From positions 2,976,001-3,040,000 of the forward strand of contig CBDDKR010000002.1 in assembly GCA_965230345.1 (NCBI GenBank): a DNA stretch of 64,000 nt, written 5' to 3'. Made by a program: the position numbers and the translations under genes. How positions within the stretch are numbered: the stretch's first letter is position 1; each line of letters begins with the position of its first letter. Of this stretch, positions 1 to 8,838 are shown piece after piece. The notes under the pieces are model-generated. The model was not told where the DNA came from, searched no databases, and saw only the letters and a list, made by a program, of their open reading frames with translations. The stretch is from JADKBO01 sp965230345. GTDB taxonomy: Bacteria; Bacteroidota; Bacteroidia; Chitinophagales; Saprospiraceae.

Positions 1-430
1 GTTTCAACTTTAATGCACCGTGTAAACAAAGATCTAGTAGCCTTCCTGGAGTAGAAACCAATAGATCCAATCCTTGTTCTATTTCTGCTGCTTGTTTTTT
101 TAGATTAACACCACCATAAGAACCCACCACATGAAGATTGGTGAAAACGCTTAGTTTTTTGACTTCTTCAACAACTTGAACAACCAATTCTCTAGTAGGC
201 ACAACAATAAGTATCCTTGGAAATCGATCTTTTTGAAATTTCCACTGTCTTAAGAGAGGAAGTAAATATGCATATGTTTTCCCAGTACCAGTTTGGGCAA
301 TCCCGATAACATCTTTTCCAGACATGATTACATTAAAAGCTTGCTTTTGAATGTGAGTAGGAGTTGTTAGACCCAATTCATCTATCGCTTTAAGTAAGTT
401 TTTATTAAGGTTTAGATCGTGAAATGTCAT
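1..430 (-). CDS. DEAD-box RNA helicase, N-terminal part (runs off the window)
   Basis: This is the first 143 residues of an ATP-dependent RNA helicase; the gene continues past base 1. Visible motifs are the Q motif (TPTHIQKQAF, residues 23-32), Walker A (AQTGTGKT, 45-52), motif Ia (PTREL, 78-82), the GG motif (106-107) and motif Ib (TPGR, 127-130). Motif II (DEAD) lies outside the window, so the family call rests on the other motifs. The ATG at 430 is placed just ahead of the Q motif, and a -7 box lies 15 bases upstream. It is divergent from a cold-shock protein gene, which would fit a role in unwinding RNA at low temperature; that link is inference. Confidence 0.92.
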   Translation of the reverse strand, partial: MTFHDLNLNKNLLKAIDELGLTTPTHIQKQAFNVIMSGKDVIGIAQTGTGKTYAYLLPLLRQWKFQKDRFPRILIVVPTRELVVQVVEEVKKLSVFTNLHVVGSYGGVNLKKQAAEIEQGLDLLVSTPGRLLDLCLHGALKLK

Positions 431-445
431 TCGAAATTTTGATTG

Positions 446-453
446 CAAAAGTA
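446..453 (-). promoter_or_regulatory. Bacteroidota -7 box for the DEAD-box helicase
   Basis: TACTTTTG matches the TAnnTTTG consensus of the Bacteroidota housekeeping sigma factor. It would give a leader of about ten bases before the ATG at 430. No convincing -33 TTG at normal spacing was found. Confidence 0.5.
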
Positions 454-572
454 AAAAAACACCAATTCCTATTAAGATAATGCTATTAATTATTTAAAAT
501 TAGCATAATTGTCCACAAATGAATCTAAAAAAGATTACATTTATGCTTTAATAATTTTTTTAATATTTAATA

Positions 573-764
573 ATGAATACTGGTAAAGTAAAATTCTACA
601 ACGAATCAAAAGGTTTTGGATTTATTGTAGATGATGGTTCTAACAAGGATATTTTTGTCCATGCCTCTGGATTAATTGATGAGATTAGAGAAGGTGACGA
701 GGTTCAGTTTGAGCTAAAAGAAGGAAAGAAAGGAATGAATGCTGTTAATGTCAAGATAATTTAA
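573..764 (+). CDS. CspA-family cold-shock domain protein
   Basis: A 63-residue protein consisting of one cold-shock domain, an OB-fold that binds single-stranded RNA or DNA. RNP1 (KGFGFI, residues 14-19) and RNP2 (DIFVHAS, 26-32) are both intact. Members act as RNA chaperones or antiterminators; some respond to cold and others are constitutive, and the sequence does not decide which. A TACATTTA -7-like sequence sits at 536-543, and a good intrinsic terminator follows the gene, so it is probably transcribed alone. It is divergent from the DEAD-box helicase. Confidence 0.95.
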   Translation: MNTGKVKFYNESKGFGFIVDDGSNKDIFVHASGLIDEIREGDEVQFELKEGKKGMNAVNVKII

Positions 765-785
765 GAACATTTTATTTTTTGCTTT

Positions 786-816
786 AAAGAGTTCACTTTT
801 GTGAGCTCTTTTTTTG
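786..816 (+). terminator. Intrinsic terminator after the cold-shock gene
   Basis: An 11-bp stem (786-796 with 801-811, one G-T wobble) with a TTTT loop runs into a T tract. It lies 22 bases after the cold-shock stop codon and upstream of the cvfB-like gene. Confidence 0.8.
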
Positions 817-835
817 TTTTAAACATTATTGTTAG

Positions 836-1669
836 ATGGAATTAGGTAAAATCAATCAACTGTATGTGTCAAGATCAAGTGATCCGGGATTATACCTTGT
901 TGATGCTGATGAGAATGAGGTGTTATTGCCCAATGCTTATGTGACACCAGAGATTCAGATAGATGATGTAATTGAGGTGTTTGTCTACAGAGATTCTGAA
1001 GAAAGATTAGTAGCCACAACCTTGATACCTAAAGTTCAAGCAGAACAATTTGGATATCTTGAAGTATTTTCCCAGTCTGACAAAGGAACATTTTTAGATT
1101 GGGGGATACCAAAGCAGCTTTTTGTGCCTTTTGCTGAACAAATGGTGAAAATGGAAGAAGGGCAGTCATATGTAGTGTATGTATTTGTGGATGAGAGATC
1201 GGATCGATTGATGGCTTCTGCACGTATTGAAGACTTTTTATTCTATGAAGAAATAGAGTTGAATGTCGGTGATAAGGTTTCTGTGTTACCCTATAGAAAA
1301 AGTGAATTGGGAATTAATGTTGTTGTTAATGATTTGTATCAAGGGTTAATTTTCAATAATGCTATACATAAAGACATTCGTTTTGGAGAGCTTTTAGAAG
1401 CATATGTAAAATTGATTCGAGAAGATGGTAAGATCGATATTACATTAGTTCCGCAAGGCTATAAACAAAGTAAAGATTTAGTAAATTCTACCATTCTTGA
1501 AAAAATAAGAGAGGCTGGTGGAGTATTAGCAATTACGGATAAAAGTTCACCTGAAGAAATAAAGTCTATGTTTGGACTCAGTAAAAAAGCTTTCAAAAGA
1601 GGACTAGGTAATCTTTGGAAAGAAGGAGTAGTCGAATTACATAAAGATAAAATTGTTCTTAAAAAATAA
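836..1669 (+). CDS. cvfB: CvfB/YitL-type S1 RNA-binding protein
   Basis: A 277-residue protein resembling the CvfB/YitL family: several S1-like beta-barrel domains in the first 210 residues and a winged-helix domain at the C-terminus (about 225-277, with KKAFKRGLGNLWKEGVV). Length and domain order match the family. In Staphylococcus, CvfB binds RNA and affects virulence gene expression; the function in Bacteroidota is not established. It has its own position between two terminators and is convergent with the downstream lipoprotein gene. Confidence 0.85.
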   Translation: MELGKINQLYVSRSSDPGLYLVDADENEVLLPNAYVTPEIQIDDVIEVFVYRDSEERLVATTLIPKVQAEQFGYLEVFSQSDKGTFLDWGIPKQLFVPFAEQMVKMEEGQSYVVYVFVDERSDRLMASARIEDFLFYEEIELNVGDKVSVLPYRKSELGINVVVNDLYQGLIFNNAIHKDIRFGELLEAYVKLIREDGKIDITLVPQGYKQSKDLVNSTILEKIREAGGVLAITDKSSPEEIKSMFGLSKKAFKRGLGNLWKEGVVELHKDKIVLKK

Positions 1670-1696
1670 GAGGTTGCTCTTTGTAAGAACAACCTC
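1661..1696 (-). terminator. Terminator for the 1720-2088 lipoprotein gene
   Basis: A 12-bp stem with one mismatch (1670-1681 with 1685-1696). Read on the minus strand it is followed by a run of six T (1661-1666). It overlaps the 3' end of cvfB and may slow transcription from both sides. Confidence 0.65.
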
Positions 1697-1719
1697 TCAA
1701 AATCTTAGATTCGGAAGAT

Positions 1720-2088
1720 TTATTTCGTTACTGTATATCCACATTTAACATCCGGAACCAAAGGCAACTCAGTTACCTCTTCTCCTTTAATTTCATTTCC
1801 GTCTAATTTTAGGGTTACTTTGAAATCTCCATTTTTGTACTCAGCTTTACACCCATCAACAGTAAATGTTCTGGTGGTAAGAGGATCCGTTACTTCAATC
1901 TCATTTTCATTTGCACCTTCTGTGATATTAAGTGTAAATGTTGAAAAAGCAGCATGACCCACACAATTTGATGTTCCAGTATACTCACCAATAAAGTCAG
2001 CTCTCATACAATCATCATCTTCGTCATCTTTCGAACACGAGACCATTGCAATACCGAATACAAGTAGGATTAATAAATAGTTTTTCAT
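1720..2088 (-). CDS. Small lipoprotein of unknown function
   Basis: 122 residues. A short hydrophobic signal peptide ends in a lipobox (VSC-S, Cys at about residue 18), followed by an acidic stretch (KDDEDDD) that keeps the mature protein soluble at the membrane. The rest is beta-rich with two further cysteines, CVGHAAF and CKAEY, plus one near the C-terminus. Small lipoproteins with this layout are common in Bacteroidota and usually have no assigned role. It starts 26 bases after ndk ends, on the same strand, so it may be co-transcribed with ndk; a relation in function is not implied. Confidence 0.75.
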   Translation of the reverse strand: MKNYLLILLVFGIAMVSCSKDDEDDDCMRADFIGEYTGTSNCVGHAAFSTFTLNITEGANENEIEVTDPLTTRTFTVDGCKAEYKNGDFKVTLKLDGNEIKGEEVTELPLVPDVKCGYTVTK

Positions 2089-2114
2089 TTTAAATTGATA
2101 TGTTTGGTTAATTT

Positions 2115-2537
2115 TTATTCAAAGATTTCGGTGCCAGCGAAATGAAAACTTGACTCAATTGCTGCATTTTCATCACTGTCAGATCCGTGTACGGCATTTT
2201 CACCTACATTTTTAGCATACTTTGCTCTGATTGTTCCTTCGGCTGCTTCAGCTGGGTTAGTAGCTCCAATTAGTGTTCTAAAATCTGCAACAGCATTGTC
2301 TTTTTCTAAAACAGCTGCAACTATTGGTCCTGAGGACATGAATTCAACAAGCTCACCGTAAAAAGGTCTTTCTTTATGGACTGCATAAAACTCTCCAGCT
2401 TTTTCTGCTGATAGACGAGTATACTTCATCGCCACGATTTTAAATCCGGCTTCACAAATTTGATTTAAAATTGCACCAATATGCCCAGCCTTTACAGCAT
2501 CAGGCTTAATCATTGTAAATGTTCTATTCGTTGCCAT
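2115..2537 (-). CDS. ndk: Nucleoside diphosphate kinase
   Basis: 140 residues, the normal length. The enzyme transfers the gamma phosphate from ATP to other NDPs through a phosphohistidine. The N-terminal RTFTMIKPDAVK segment and the active-site motif NAVHGSDS with the catalytic histidine are present, as is the FAGTEIFE C-terminus. The start is fixed by MATNRTFTMIKP. A TACATTTG -7 box lies about 50 bases upstream, and the small lipoprotein gene follows closely. Confidence 0.97.
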   Translation of the reverse strand: MATNRTFTMIKPDAVKAGHIGAILNQICEAGFKIVAMKYTRLSAEKAGEFYAVHKERPFYGELVEFMSSGPIVAAVLEKDNAVADFRTLIGATNPAEAAEGTIRAKYAKNVGENAVHGSDSDENAAIESSFHFAGTEIFE

Positions 2538-2974
2538 TGTAATGTTATTTGATCTTAAAAAATAGTAATAGTTCTAAATTAAGCCGCAAATGTAAGAATA
2601 GTTGATTAATTCCATAGTGATGTAGTCGATTGAAGTTTAAAAGTATAAAAAATATAATAACTGTAAATGTAAATAATAGTTGCCAAGCATTGTAAGCTTT
2701 CCTAGAAAATGTTTTATCAATATTAATTATATGAATGGAGAAAAGGCCAATTAAGAATATTATTCCGACCACTCTAATAATCGTTTAGATTGAATCGAAT
2801 GAGATGATCATCTGATAGGGTATGAAGCTTTATTTTTTTATAAAATCAAAAGGATTATTATTGCTAAGTGATTGCATCCAATTGATATGAAGATGTATTG
2901 TGCGATGATTTTAGAAATGATCGATTTATAAATTTTTTTATTTATAATATTTTTATCAAATTCGCCCTCTGATT
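2538..2974. other. Intergenic region between ndk and nrnA
   Basis: A 437-base divergent region holding the ndk promoter (2587-2594). The remainder is AT-rich with no RNA gene or convincing repeat. A hydrophobic 75-codon reading frame on the minus strand (2545-2772) runs across the ndk promoter and is not accepted as a gene. Confidence 0.6.
2587..2594 (-). promoter_or_regulatory. -7 box for ndk
   Basis: TACATTTG on the minus strand, an exact TAnnTTTG match 50 bases upstream of the ndk ATG. Confidence 0.6.
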
Positions 2975-3970
2975 ATGAATAGAGATGAATTATTAGAACT
3001 AAAGAATAAACTCTTAGTACCACAAGAGATTGTTATTCTTTCACATCGGAATCCTGATGGCGATGCTGTAGGATCTTCTTTAGCTTTGGCTCTGCTGTTA
3101 CAAAAGATGATGCACAATGTTAAAATTGTTCTGCCTAGTGAGTATCCCAAGATGTTGGGTTACCTTCCATCTCTTTCTCTAATTCACATATTTGACTTAA
3201 AAATGGATGAATGTCGAGCCATTGTAGATAAGGCAAATATGATTTTCTTACTAGATTTTAATGCCTTGGATCGGATAGATAAGTTAGGACCAAATGTCCA
3301 ATTCTCAAAGGCAACCAAAGTGATGATAGATCATCACATCGACCCCGAACCCGTAGCAGACTTTGTACTTTCAGATACAGAATCTTCATCTACCTGTGAG
3401 TTGGTATATCAGTTTATAAATGATCTAGATTTTGGACATCTAATTAATGAAGACATCGGAACATGTATATTCACAGGGTTAATTACGGATACAGGTTCGT
3501 TTAAATTTTCTACTAGGCCGTACACTTATGAAGTGGCTGCTCAACTTAAGAAGATCGGAGTTGATGATTATAAGTTGCAAAACTTTATTTTTAATTCGTT
3601 AACACTAAAACAACTTCGATTGTTGGGCCATTGTCTTGCTAATAGGCTTGAAGTATTAGAGGATCACGGAGCAGCTTACATTTATTTAACAAAGGAGGAT
3701 TATTCTAATTTTAACATCGTTCGAGGAGATACCGAAGGAATCGTAAACTATATGCTGATGGTGTTTAATATTAAATTGGCTGCACTGATAACTCAACAAC
3801 AAAACATGATTAAAATATCCCTGCGTAGTAAGGGGAGTGTTAATGTACAGTCAATGGCTTCTACACATTTTAATGGTGGAGGGCACAAAAATGCTTCAGG
3901 TGGATCTGCTTATGCTAAATTAGAAGACATTATAAATCGTTATAAAAAAGTACTTCCTGAGTACGTTTAA
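2975..3970 (+). CDS. nrnA: NrnA-type DHH phosphoesterase (oligoribonuclease/pAp phosphatase)
   Basis: 331 residues. The N-terminal DHH domain shows SHRNPDGDAVGS (metal-binding Asp pair), LLDFNALDRID and the name-giving IDHHID. The C-terminal DHHA1 domain ends in the substrate-binding FNGGGHKNASG. NrnA enzymes degrade short oligoribonucleotides and 3'-phosphoadenosine 5'-phosphate, replacing Orn in many bacteria. Length and motif order match the family, and no key residue is missing. It lies 35 bases upstream of the FKBP lipoprotein gene and may share a transcript with it. Confidence 0.93.
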   Translation: MNRDELLELKNKLLVPQEIVILSHRNPDGDAVGSSLALALLLQKMMHNVKIVLPSEYPKMLGYLPSLSLIHIFDLKMDECRAIVDKANMIFLLDFNALDRIDKLGPNVQFSKATKVMIDHHIDPEPVADFVLSDTESSSTCELVYQFINDLDFGHLINEDIGTCIFTGLITDTGSFKFSTRPYTYEVAAQLKKIGVDDYKLQNFIFNSLTLKQLRLLGHCLANRLEVLEDHGAAYIYLTKEDYSNFNIVRGDTEGIVNYMLMVFNIKLAALITQQQNMIKISLRSKGSVNVQSMASTHFNGGGHKNASGGSAYAKLEDIINRYKKVLPEYV

Positions 3971-4005
3971 TAATCTTTAGAAAAGAACAAATTCAAATTA
4001 TAAAA

Positions 4006-4881
4006 ATGAAAAAGACATTATTGCTTTTTGCAGTTATCGGAATATTCTCATGTAAAGAGGGAGGAGATAAAGCTTCGACTCTTAAAACTCCATCGGGATA
4101 CGAATACGTTGAACATATCCAAGGAGAAGGTGAAGTAGCAAAACTTGGAGATTATGTGAAGTTTAACTATGCACTAAGAGGGAGTAACGGAAAAGTGTTA
4201 CAACCATTTAGTACAGGTGAATTAGCAACACTTATGATCCCAAAAGAAGAGACTAAGCTTAAGGAGAACCCATTCACTGAACTATTTAATGGTGTTAATA
4301 TTGGAGACAGTATATCGTTGATGATTCCAATTGATTCTTTACCTAATAAAGGACCGGGATTGGATTCTATGGAATATTTACAATATGATATTGCTGTGAA
4401 GCAGATTATTTCTGAAAGTGACTATAAAGAAGAGCAAGAAGCCAAACAAAGGGCGGCTCAGGCATTGGCAGAAAAAATGCAAGCAATGGAGACAGAAATT
4501 GCTGATATTGTAAGTAGAACTCTTTCGGAATATAAGTCGAACAATCTTGAACTAGAAACAACCGATTCTGGATTAAAAATCCATATCCATGAAAAAGGAT
4601 CAGGTAAAATGTTCAAGAAGGGTGATAGTGCAACGGTTAACTACTATGGAGTTTTGGTTAAAGACGGAAGCATGTTTGATAACTCTTATTTTAGAGGAAG
4701 TCCATTTAATTTTAAAGCTGGACAAGGTATGGTAATCGCTGGATGGGATGAGGCCATTCAAAAATTACCTCAAGGAACTAAAGCTTCTTTGTTTATTCCT
4801 TCTGATCAAGCTTATGGTGCTACTGATCGACCTGGAATACCGGCCAATTCAGAATTGATGTTTTATATCGATATCCAATAA
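4006..4881 (+). CDS. FKBP-type peptidyl-prolyl isomerase lipoprotein with two FKBP-like domains
   Basis: 291 residues with a lipoprotein signal (FSC-K, Cys at about residue 16). The first FKBP-like domain (about 30-135) is divergent. A coiled, alanine/glutamate-rich linker (about 140-180) leads to a canonical FKBP domain at the C-terminus (about 185-291) with VNYYGVLVKDG, AGWDEAIQKLPQG and AYGATDRPGIPANS. It would catalyse proline isomerisation on folding proteins in the periplasm. The layout recalls Bacteroidota GldI-like and FkpA-like proteins, but assignment to gliding or T9SS is not supported by the sequence alone. Confidence 0.88.
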   Translation: MKKTLLLFAVIGIFSCKEGGDKASTLKTPSGYEYVEHIQGEGEVAKLGDYVKFNYALRGSNGKVLQPFSTGELATLMIPKEETKLKENPFTELFNGVNIGDSISLMIPIDSLPNKGPGLDSMEYLQYDIAVKQIISESDYKEEQEAKQRAAQALAEKMQAMETEIADIVSRTLSEYKSNNLELETTDSGLKIHIHEKGSGKMFKKGDSATVNYYGVLVKDGSMFDNSYFRGSPFNFKAGQGMVIAGWDEAIQKLPQGTKASLFIPSDQAYGATDRPGIPANSELMFYIDIQ

Positions 4882-4911
4882 TAGGTTTAATTAACTTAAA
4901 TAAAAGAGGGC

Positions 4912-5992
4912 ATGACCATTGAGCAGTTGAATGAGCTTAAAGAGCGTCTGACATTGATAAGGGGGTATCTTTGACGTCGATGCGAAGCAATTAAAAATAG
5001 AGGATAAAGAACAATTAGCTGGAGATCCTAAATTATGGGATGATCCCAGTAAGGCTGAAGTGCTCTTAAAAGAGCTAAAAGCTTTAAAAAAAGATGTTGC
5101 AATCTACCAAGAACTCAAGGGGAATCTTGATGATGTGGAAGTGTTGTATGAGTTTTATCGAGAAGGTGAAGCTACGGAAATCGAAGTCGAAAACAGATAC
5201 CAGGAAGCTTTAGCGCTTATTGAAGATGTAGAGTTTAGAACGACCTTAGATCAGCCAGAGGATGCAATGTCTTGTATTTTGGAGATTAATGCGGGAGCTG
5301 GAGGAACTGAAGCTTGCGATTGGGCAGATATGTTGCTACGTATGTATAAAATGTGGGCAGATACTAACGATTATAAGGTGGCAGAGTTGTTTTATCAAGC
5401 TGGTGATGTGGCAGGAGTCAAATCTGTTTCGTTGGAAATTGAAGGTGATTACACCTTTGGGTTGCTCAAAGGTGAAAATGGAGTTCATAGATTAGTAAGG
5501 GTTAGTCCATTTAATGCTCAAGGTAAAAGGATGACTTCGTTTGCTTCGGTATTTGTTCATCCGTTAATAGACGATAATATTGAAGTGGAAGTGAATCCTT
5601 CGGATCTAGAATGGGATACTTTTCGAGCAAGTGGAGCTGGAGGACAGAATGTAAACAAGGTTGAAACGGCCGTAAGATTGAGGCACTTACCTTCAGGGAT
5701 AGTTATCGAATGTCAGCAAGAAAGATCTCAACATGTCAATAGGGATAAAGCCATGCAGATGTTGAGATCAAAACTGTATGAGATCGAGTTGGAGAAGCAA
5801 CGTGCCGAAAGGGATAAGATCGAATCTGGTAAAATGAAAAACGAATGGGGATCTCAAATTAGGTCATATGTCTTGGATGATAGGCGAGTAAAAGATCATA
5901 GAACAAATTTTGAATCTCGAAACACAGATGCTGTTTTAAATGGTAAGATTGATGATTTCTTGAAATCATTTCTAATGTGGGATGGATCATAA
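4912..5992 (+). CDS. prfB: Peptide chain release factor 2, with programmed +1 frameshift
   Basis: The gene starts at ATG 4912, reads 20 codons to an in-frame TGA at 4972-4974, then continues in the +1 frame from GAC 4973 to the stop at 5992, giving about 359 residues, normal for RF2. Diagnostic motifs are the codon-reading tripeptide SPF (in RVSPFNAQ), which recognises UGA and UAA, and the peptidyl-hydrolysis motif GAGGQNVNK. The slippery site and Shine-Dalgarno-like AGGGGG are intact, so this is autoregulated and not a pseudogene. A simple ORF caller would begin at 5060 and miss about 50 residues. Confidence 0.97.
4960..4975 (+). promoter_or_regulatory. prfB programmed +1 frameshift element
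   Basis: AGG GGG TAT CTT TGA C: an internal anti-SD-pairing sequence three bases before the CTT slippage codon, then the UGA stop and a C that weakens termination. This is the classical arrangement known from E. coli; low RF2 lets the ribosome slip to the +1 frame and make more RF2. Confidence 0.95.
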
Positions 5993-6052
5993 GGATTTGG
6001 TGTCACGAGAAGTCTATCGATAAATGGGCTATGTCAATTTAATATTTTAAGT

Positions 6053-6060
6053 TAACTTTG
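6053..6060 (+). promoter_or_regulatory. -7 box for the STAS gene
   Basis: TAACTTTG matches TAnnTTTG, 71 bases upstream of the STAS start codon; no clear -33 element was seen. Confidence 0.45.
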
Positions 6061-6130
6061 CTCACTATTGATTTTGACCACAAGTCAAAATAATTATTGT
6101 TGCAGTTTTTAGATTTTTAAAAAGAAAAGA

Positions 6131-6514
6131 ATGAAATTTAGTTTAGATAAAAATGATAAGTACTCTGTTTTTAAACTAGAAGAGAAAAATCTTAATTCTT
6201 TAGTCGCTCCAGATCTAAAATCTGAGTTTATCTTCCTAAGAAACGAAGGAGTGGAAAACTTGATTTTTGATATGACCGATGTAGAATATGTAGATTCTTC
6301 GGGTTTGAGTTCAATTTTGACCGCTAATAGGTTATGGAAAGATTATGGCTCTTTTGTCATGTGTGGAGTAACACATCCTACTGTGAAGAAGTTAATAGAA
6401 ATTAGTAGGCTTGAGACTATCCTTACGATTATACCTACTCTTCAGGAAGCAACTGATTATGTTTTTATGGAAACAATAGAAAGAGAATTGGGAGCTGAGG
6501 AGGAAAACGAGTAG
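6131..6514 (+). CDS. STAS-domain anti-sigma-factor antagonist-like protein
   Basis: 127 residues forming one STAS domain, related to SpoIIAA and RsbV. The phosphoacceptor motif is present (VDSSGLSS, about residues 56-63), with the preceding beta strand LIFDMTDVEYV. Such proteins switch partner kinases or sigma factors through serine phosphorylation. No anti-sigma kinase gene lies nearby, so the partner is unknown. The C-terminus is acidic (EAEEENE-like tail). It has its own -7 box and a strong terminator, so it is likely monocistronic. Confidence 0.88.
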   Translation: MKFSLDKNDKYSVFKLEEKNLNSLVAPDLKSEFIFLRNEGVENLIFDMTDVEYVDSSGLSSILTANRLWKDYGSFVMCGVTHPTVKKLIEISRLETILTIIPTLQEATDYVFMETIERELGAEEENE

Positions 6515-6539
6515 TTCTAAATTATAATAAAATAAAATG

Positions 6540-6576
6540 AAGAGGCTGTTTACGAAAGTAGACAGCCTCTTTGTAT
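6540..6576 (+). terminator. Intrinsic terminator after the STAS gene
   Basis: A 14-bp stem (6540-6553 with 6558-6571, one G-T pair) with a GAAA tetraloop, followed by TTTGTATTT. Confidence 0.85.
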
Positions 6577-6665
6577 TTGTAAATACCCACTCTTAATAAA
6601 CCTGATTTTTTAAGATATTGGTTTGTGTTCTTATTCTATATTCAACTTCGAACTACAATAGTTTG

Positions 6666-8690
6666 TTACTTATGAATAAGTAATTTCTTAGAAGGAATAG
6701 TAGAGTTATGATATTTAATAATGTACACGCCATTTCTAATATCAGAAGCATCATATGTCATTCTATTCGTTGATCCTATCAATTCGCCTACTAAGTTGTA
6801 AATTGAAAACTCTTTAATTGTAGAAACAATTTCAAAACCATTGAAATATACTTTGGAGTCTAACTTAATATCCTCGGTATTACTGACATTGTCGTCTTCA
6901 AAACAAAGATCATCAATACGCCAATAGTAGTGGTGTGTATTGGTTCTAAACGCTAAATAGAATGGTTCGTCTTTATAGTCACTCAAATAAATGTCTTGAA
7001 ATTGTACCCATTTTTGAAAATCATCTTTTATAATAATATCAGATGAAATCTCTTCCCAAGGACCATTAGGTGAAGCCCCCCCAAGAACTTCAACTTGATG
7101 AAAATCTTTTGTGTCCGGCCAGAAGGCATCCCAACCGCGAATAGTCCAGTAGGATAACTTGGGCTCATCCATAGAAGATAAATCTATAGGTGGAGAAACT
7201 AATGTTATTTCTATTGGACCATTTTCTCCCCAGTTTTCTCCTGAAAAAATAGAACGTTGACTGTCGTGACCATACGAGGTAAATGGACCTACTTCGTCCC
7301 ACTCGTGATAGACATCTTGTTCTACCCAAAAACCTATGGTATTGTCCTCACTAATAATAGTCCAACCCGAAGGAACGGAATCGACCTCAGTATTTTCAAA
7401 TGTGTAACTTTGGGCACAGTTTAATGGATCGATTCCAACGAATACTTCTTTTGAAAAACTACTGTTTTCGCCATTGGCATCTGTAACGGTTAACTCTACT
7501 TGATATTCACCAGGATTTTCGAATACGGAAGAGGGATTTTGCTCGTTTGATTGATTGGGTTGACCACCTTCAATTGTCCACTGCCAAGAGACTGGGTCTC
7601 CACAAGAAAGATCATTGAAGTATACGATGTCACCAATGTTAACCGTTGAGGATGAAATCGAAAAATCAGCCACTGGTTTTTGATATTGGTATTTGTCATA
7701 TGTTCCGGTAGCAATTAGATTGTCTATTTGCCAAATAGGTCTTCTAGTTGGATGATTTTCCAATGCAGAAACCATTCTAGCAATTTGTCCCTGAGTGAAC
7801 ATTTTGTAGCAGGAAGAATTGTAGTCCATGTAATTCTCACCATTAGTAATATGACCACAACTCATTGCATTGGGCCCGCATCCTGCTTCTCCTTGTGTAG
7901 TAGGAGTATCGGCGACACCATCGCCACTTCCTGAACACCCGCTGTCAAACGTATGTCTAAGGTTTAACCAATGTCCAATTTCGTGTGTAATGGTAGATTG
8001 GAATTCTCCACTTGCAATCGAGCTACCTTGATTGCCTAGGTAAAGATCATTATAAACAATTCGGGATAATCCGTTATTACTCATCCACGAATCAGGATAC
8101 CAAGCTACACCAGAATTATTTGTCTTATTATCTGCATATAAATCTCGCATAACATATATGTTAAGATACATATAGTTATCCCAGGCATATGAAGCTATTT
8201 CATTATTATAACCAGATCCATTGCCAAAACCTGATTTTGTATTGTAATAATTAATACCGGATGTTGCGTTTCCATCTGGATCCAATTGGGCCAGAGCAAA
8301 GGTGATGTTTAACGTGCCTCTGATATCTCTAAAGGCATTATCGACTGTATTGAAATCTCCATTTTTTCCTGCAAAATCAATATTTGCTTTATTTAATGCG
8401 GATTTTATTTGACCTTTTGTAATCTTGCTGCCACCTTCATCGTCAAAAACATGAAAGACTACGGGTATTACATAATGCTTTTCGCAATTCTCATTTCTGT
8501 CTTTTAGATTGTTCTTTTGTGAGTCAAACTTTCGAGCTTCTATCTTGGATTCAGTGTTGAACTCATATAAATCATTCATTGCTTTTTTTGCTCCACATCT
8601 TACTCTATTATCAAATTGCTCTTGACCAAAGCTTGTAGTCTGAGTTAATGTAAAGGATAGGAGTATAATAAAAGATTTAAGTTTCTTCAT
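6666..8690 (-). CDS. Secreted M43 (pappalysin/cytophagalysin) metalloprotease with PKD and T9SS sorting domain
   Basis: 674 residues from the ATG at 8690, which begins a clear signal peptide (MKKLKSFIILLSFTL, cleavage after FGQ). An upstream extension of the frame to 8903 overlaps the next gene and the promoter and is rejected. The zinc motif HEIGHWLNLRH is at about residues 236-246, with a Met-turn region ENYMDYNSSC further on. Then come a PKD-like domain (VADFSISSST to KEVFV), a jelly-roll or MAM-like beta domain, and a C-terminal Por secretion tail (IYNLVGELIG, then NGVYIIKY). It is therefore probably exported by type IX secretion to digest extracellular protein. Confidence 0.92.
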   Translation of the reverse strand: MKKLKSFIILLSFTLTQTTSFGQEQFDNRVRCGAKKAMNDLYEFNTESKIEARKFDSQKNNLKDRNENCEKHYVIPVVFHVFDDEGGSKITKGQIKSALNKANIDFAGKNGDFNTVDNAFRDIRGTLNITFALAQLDPDGNATSGINYYNTKSGFGNGSGYNNEIASYAWDNYMYLNIYVMRDLYADNKTNNSGVAWYPDSWMSNNGLSRIVYNDLYLGNQGSSIASGEFQSTITHEIGHWLNLRHTFDSGCSGSGDGVADTPTTQGEAGCGPNAMSCGHITNGENYMDYNSSCYKMFTQGQIARMVSALENHPTRRPIWQIDNLIATGTYDKYQYQKPVADFSISSSTVNIGDIVYFNDLSCGDPVSWQWTIEGGQPNQSNEQNPSSVFENPGEYQVELTVTDANGENSSFSKEVFVGIDPLNCAQSYTFENTEVDSVPSGWTIISEDNTIGFWVEQDVYHEWDEVGPFTSYGHDSQRSIFSGENWGENGPIEITLVSPPIDLSSMDEPKLSYWTIRGWDAFWPDTKDFHQVEVLGGASPNGPWEEISSDIIIKDDFQKWVQFQDIYLSDYKDEPFYLAFRTNTHHYYWRIDDLCFEDDNVSNTEDIKLDSKVYFNGFEIVSTIKEFSIYNLVGELIGSTNRMTYDASDIRNGVYIIKYHNSTIPSKKLLIHK

Positions 8691-8734
8691 TTCTATCTTA
8701 TTTCTTGTTAATGTAAGAATTACACTATCATTTG

Positions 8735-8742
8735 CAAATCTA
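8735..8742 (-). promoter_or_regulatory. -7 box for the M43 protease
   Basis: TAGATTTG on the minus strand, 44 bases before the ATG at 8690. It supports that start over the upstream alternative at 8903. Confidence 0.55.
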
Positions 8743-8838
8743 AGAATTTCAATCTGAATAGTGAAAATATTTCGAATAAACTTGGTTGGTATATGAATTA
8801 AATGGAATATGTGTGGATTGGTGAAATGAAGTTTGGTT

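Noticed and set aside
2545..2772. Hydrophobic 75-codon frame on the minus strand upstream of ndk
   Set aside because: It runs over the TACATTTG promoter box of ndk, ends eight bases before the ndk start and has the low-complexity composition of translated AT-rich DNA.
5060..5992. Short form of prfB starting at 5060, or a pseudogene with a broken 5' end
   Set aside because: The sequence from 4912 encodes the missing N-terminus and the classical CTT TGA C frameshift site, so the gene is complete.
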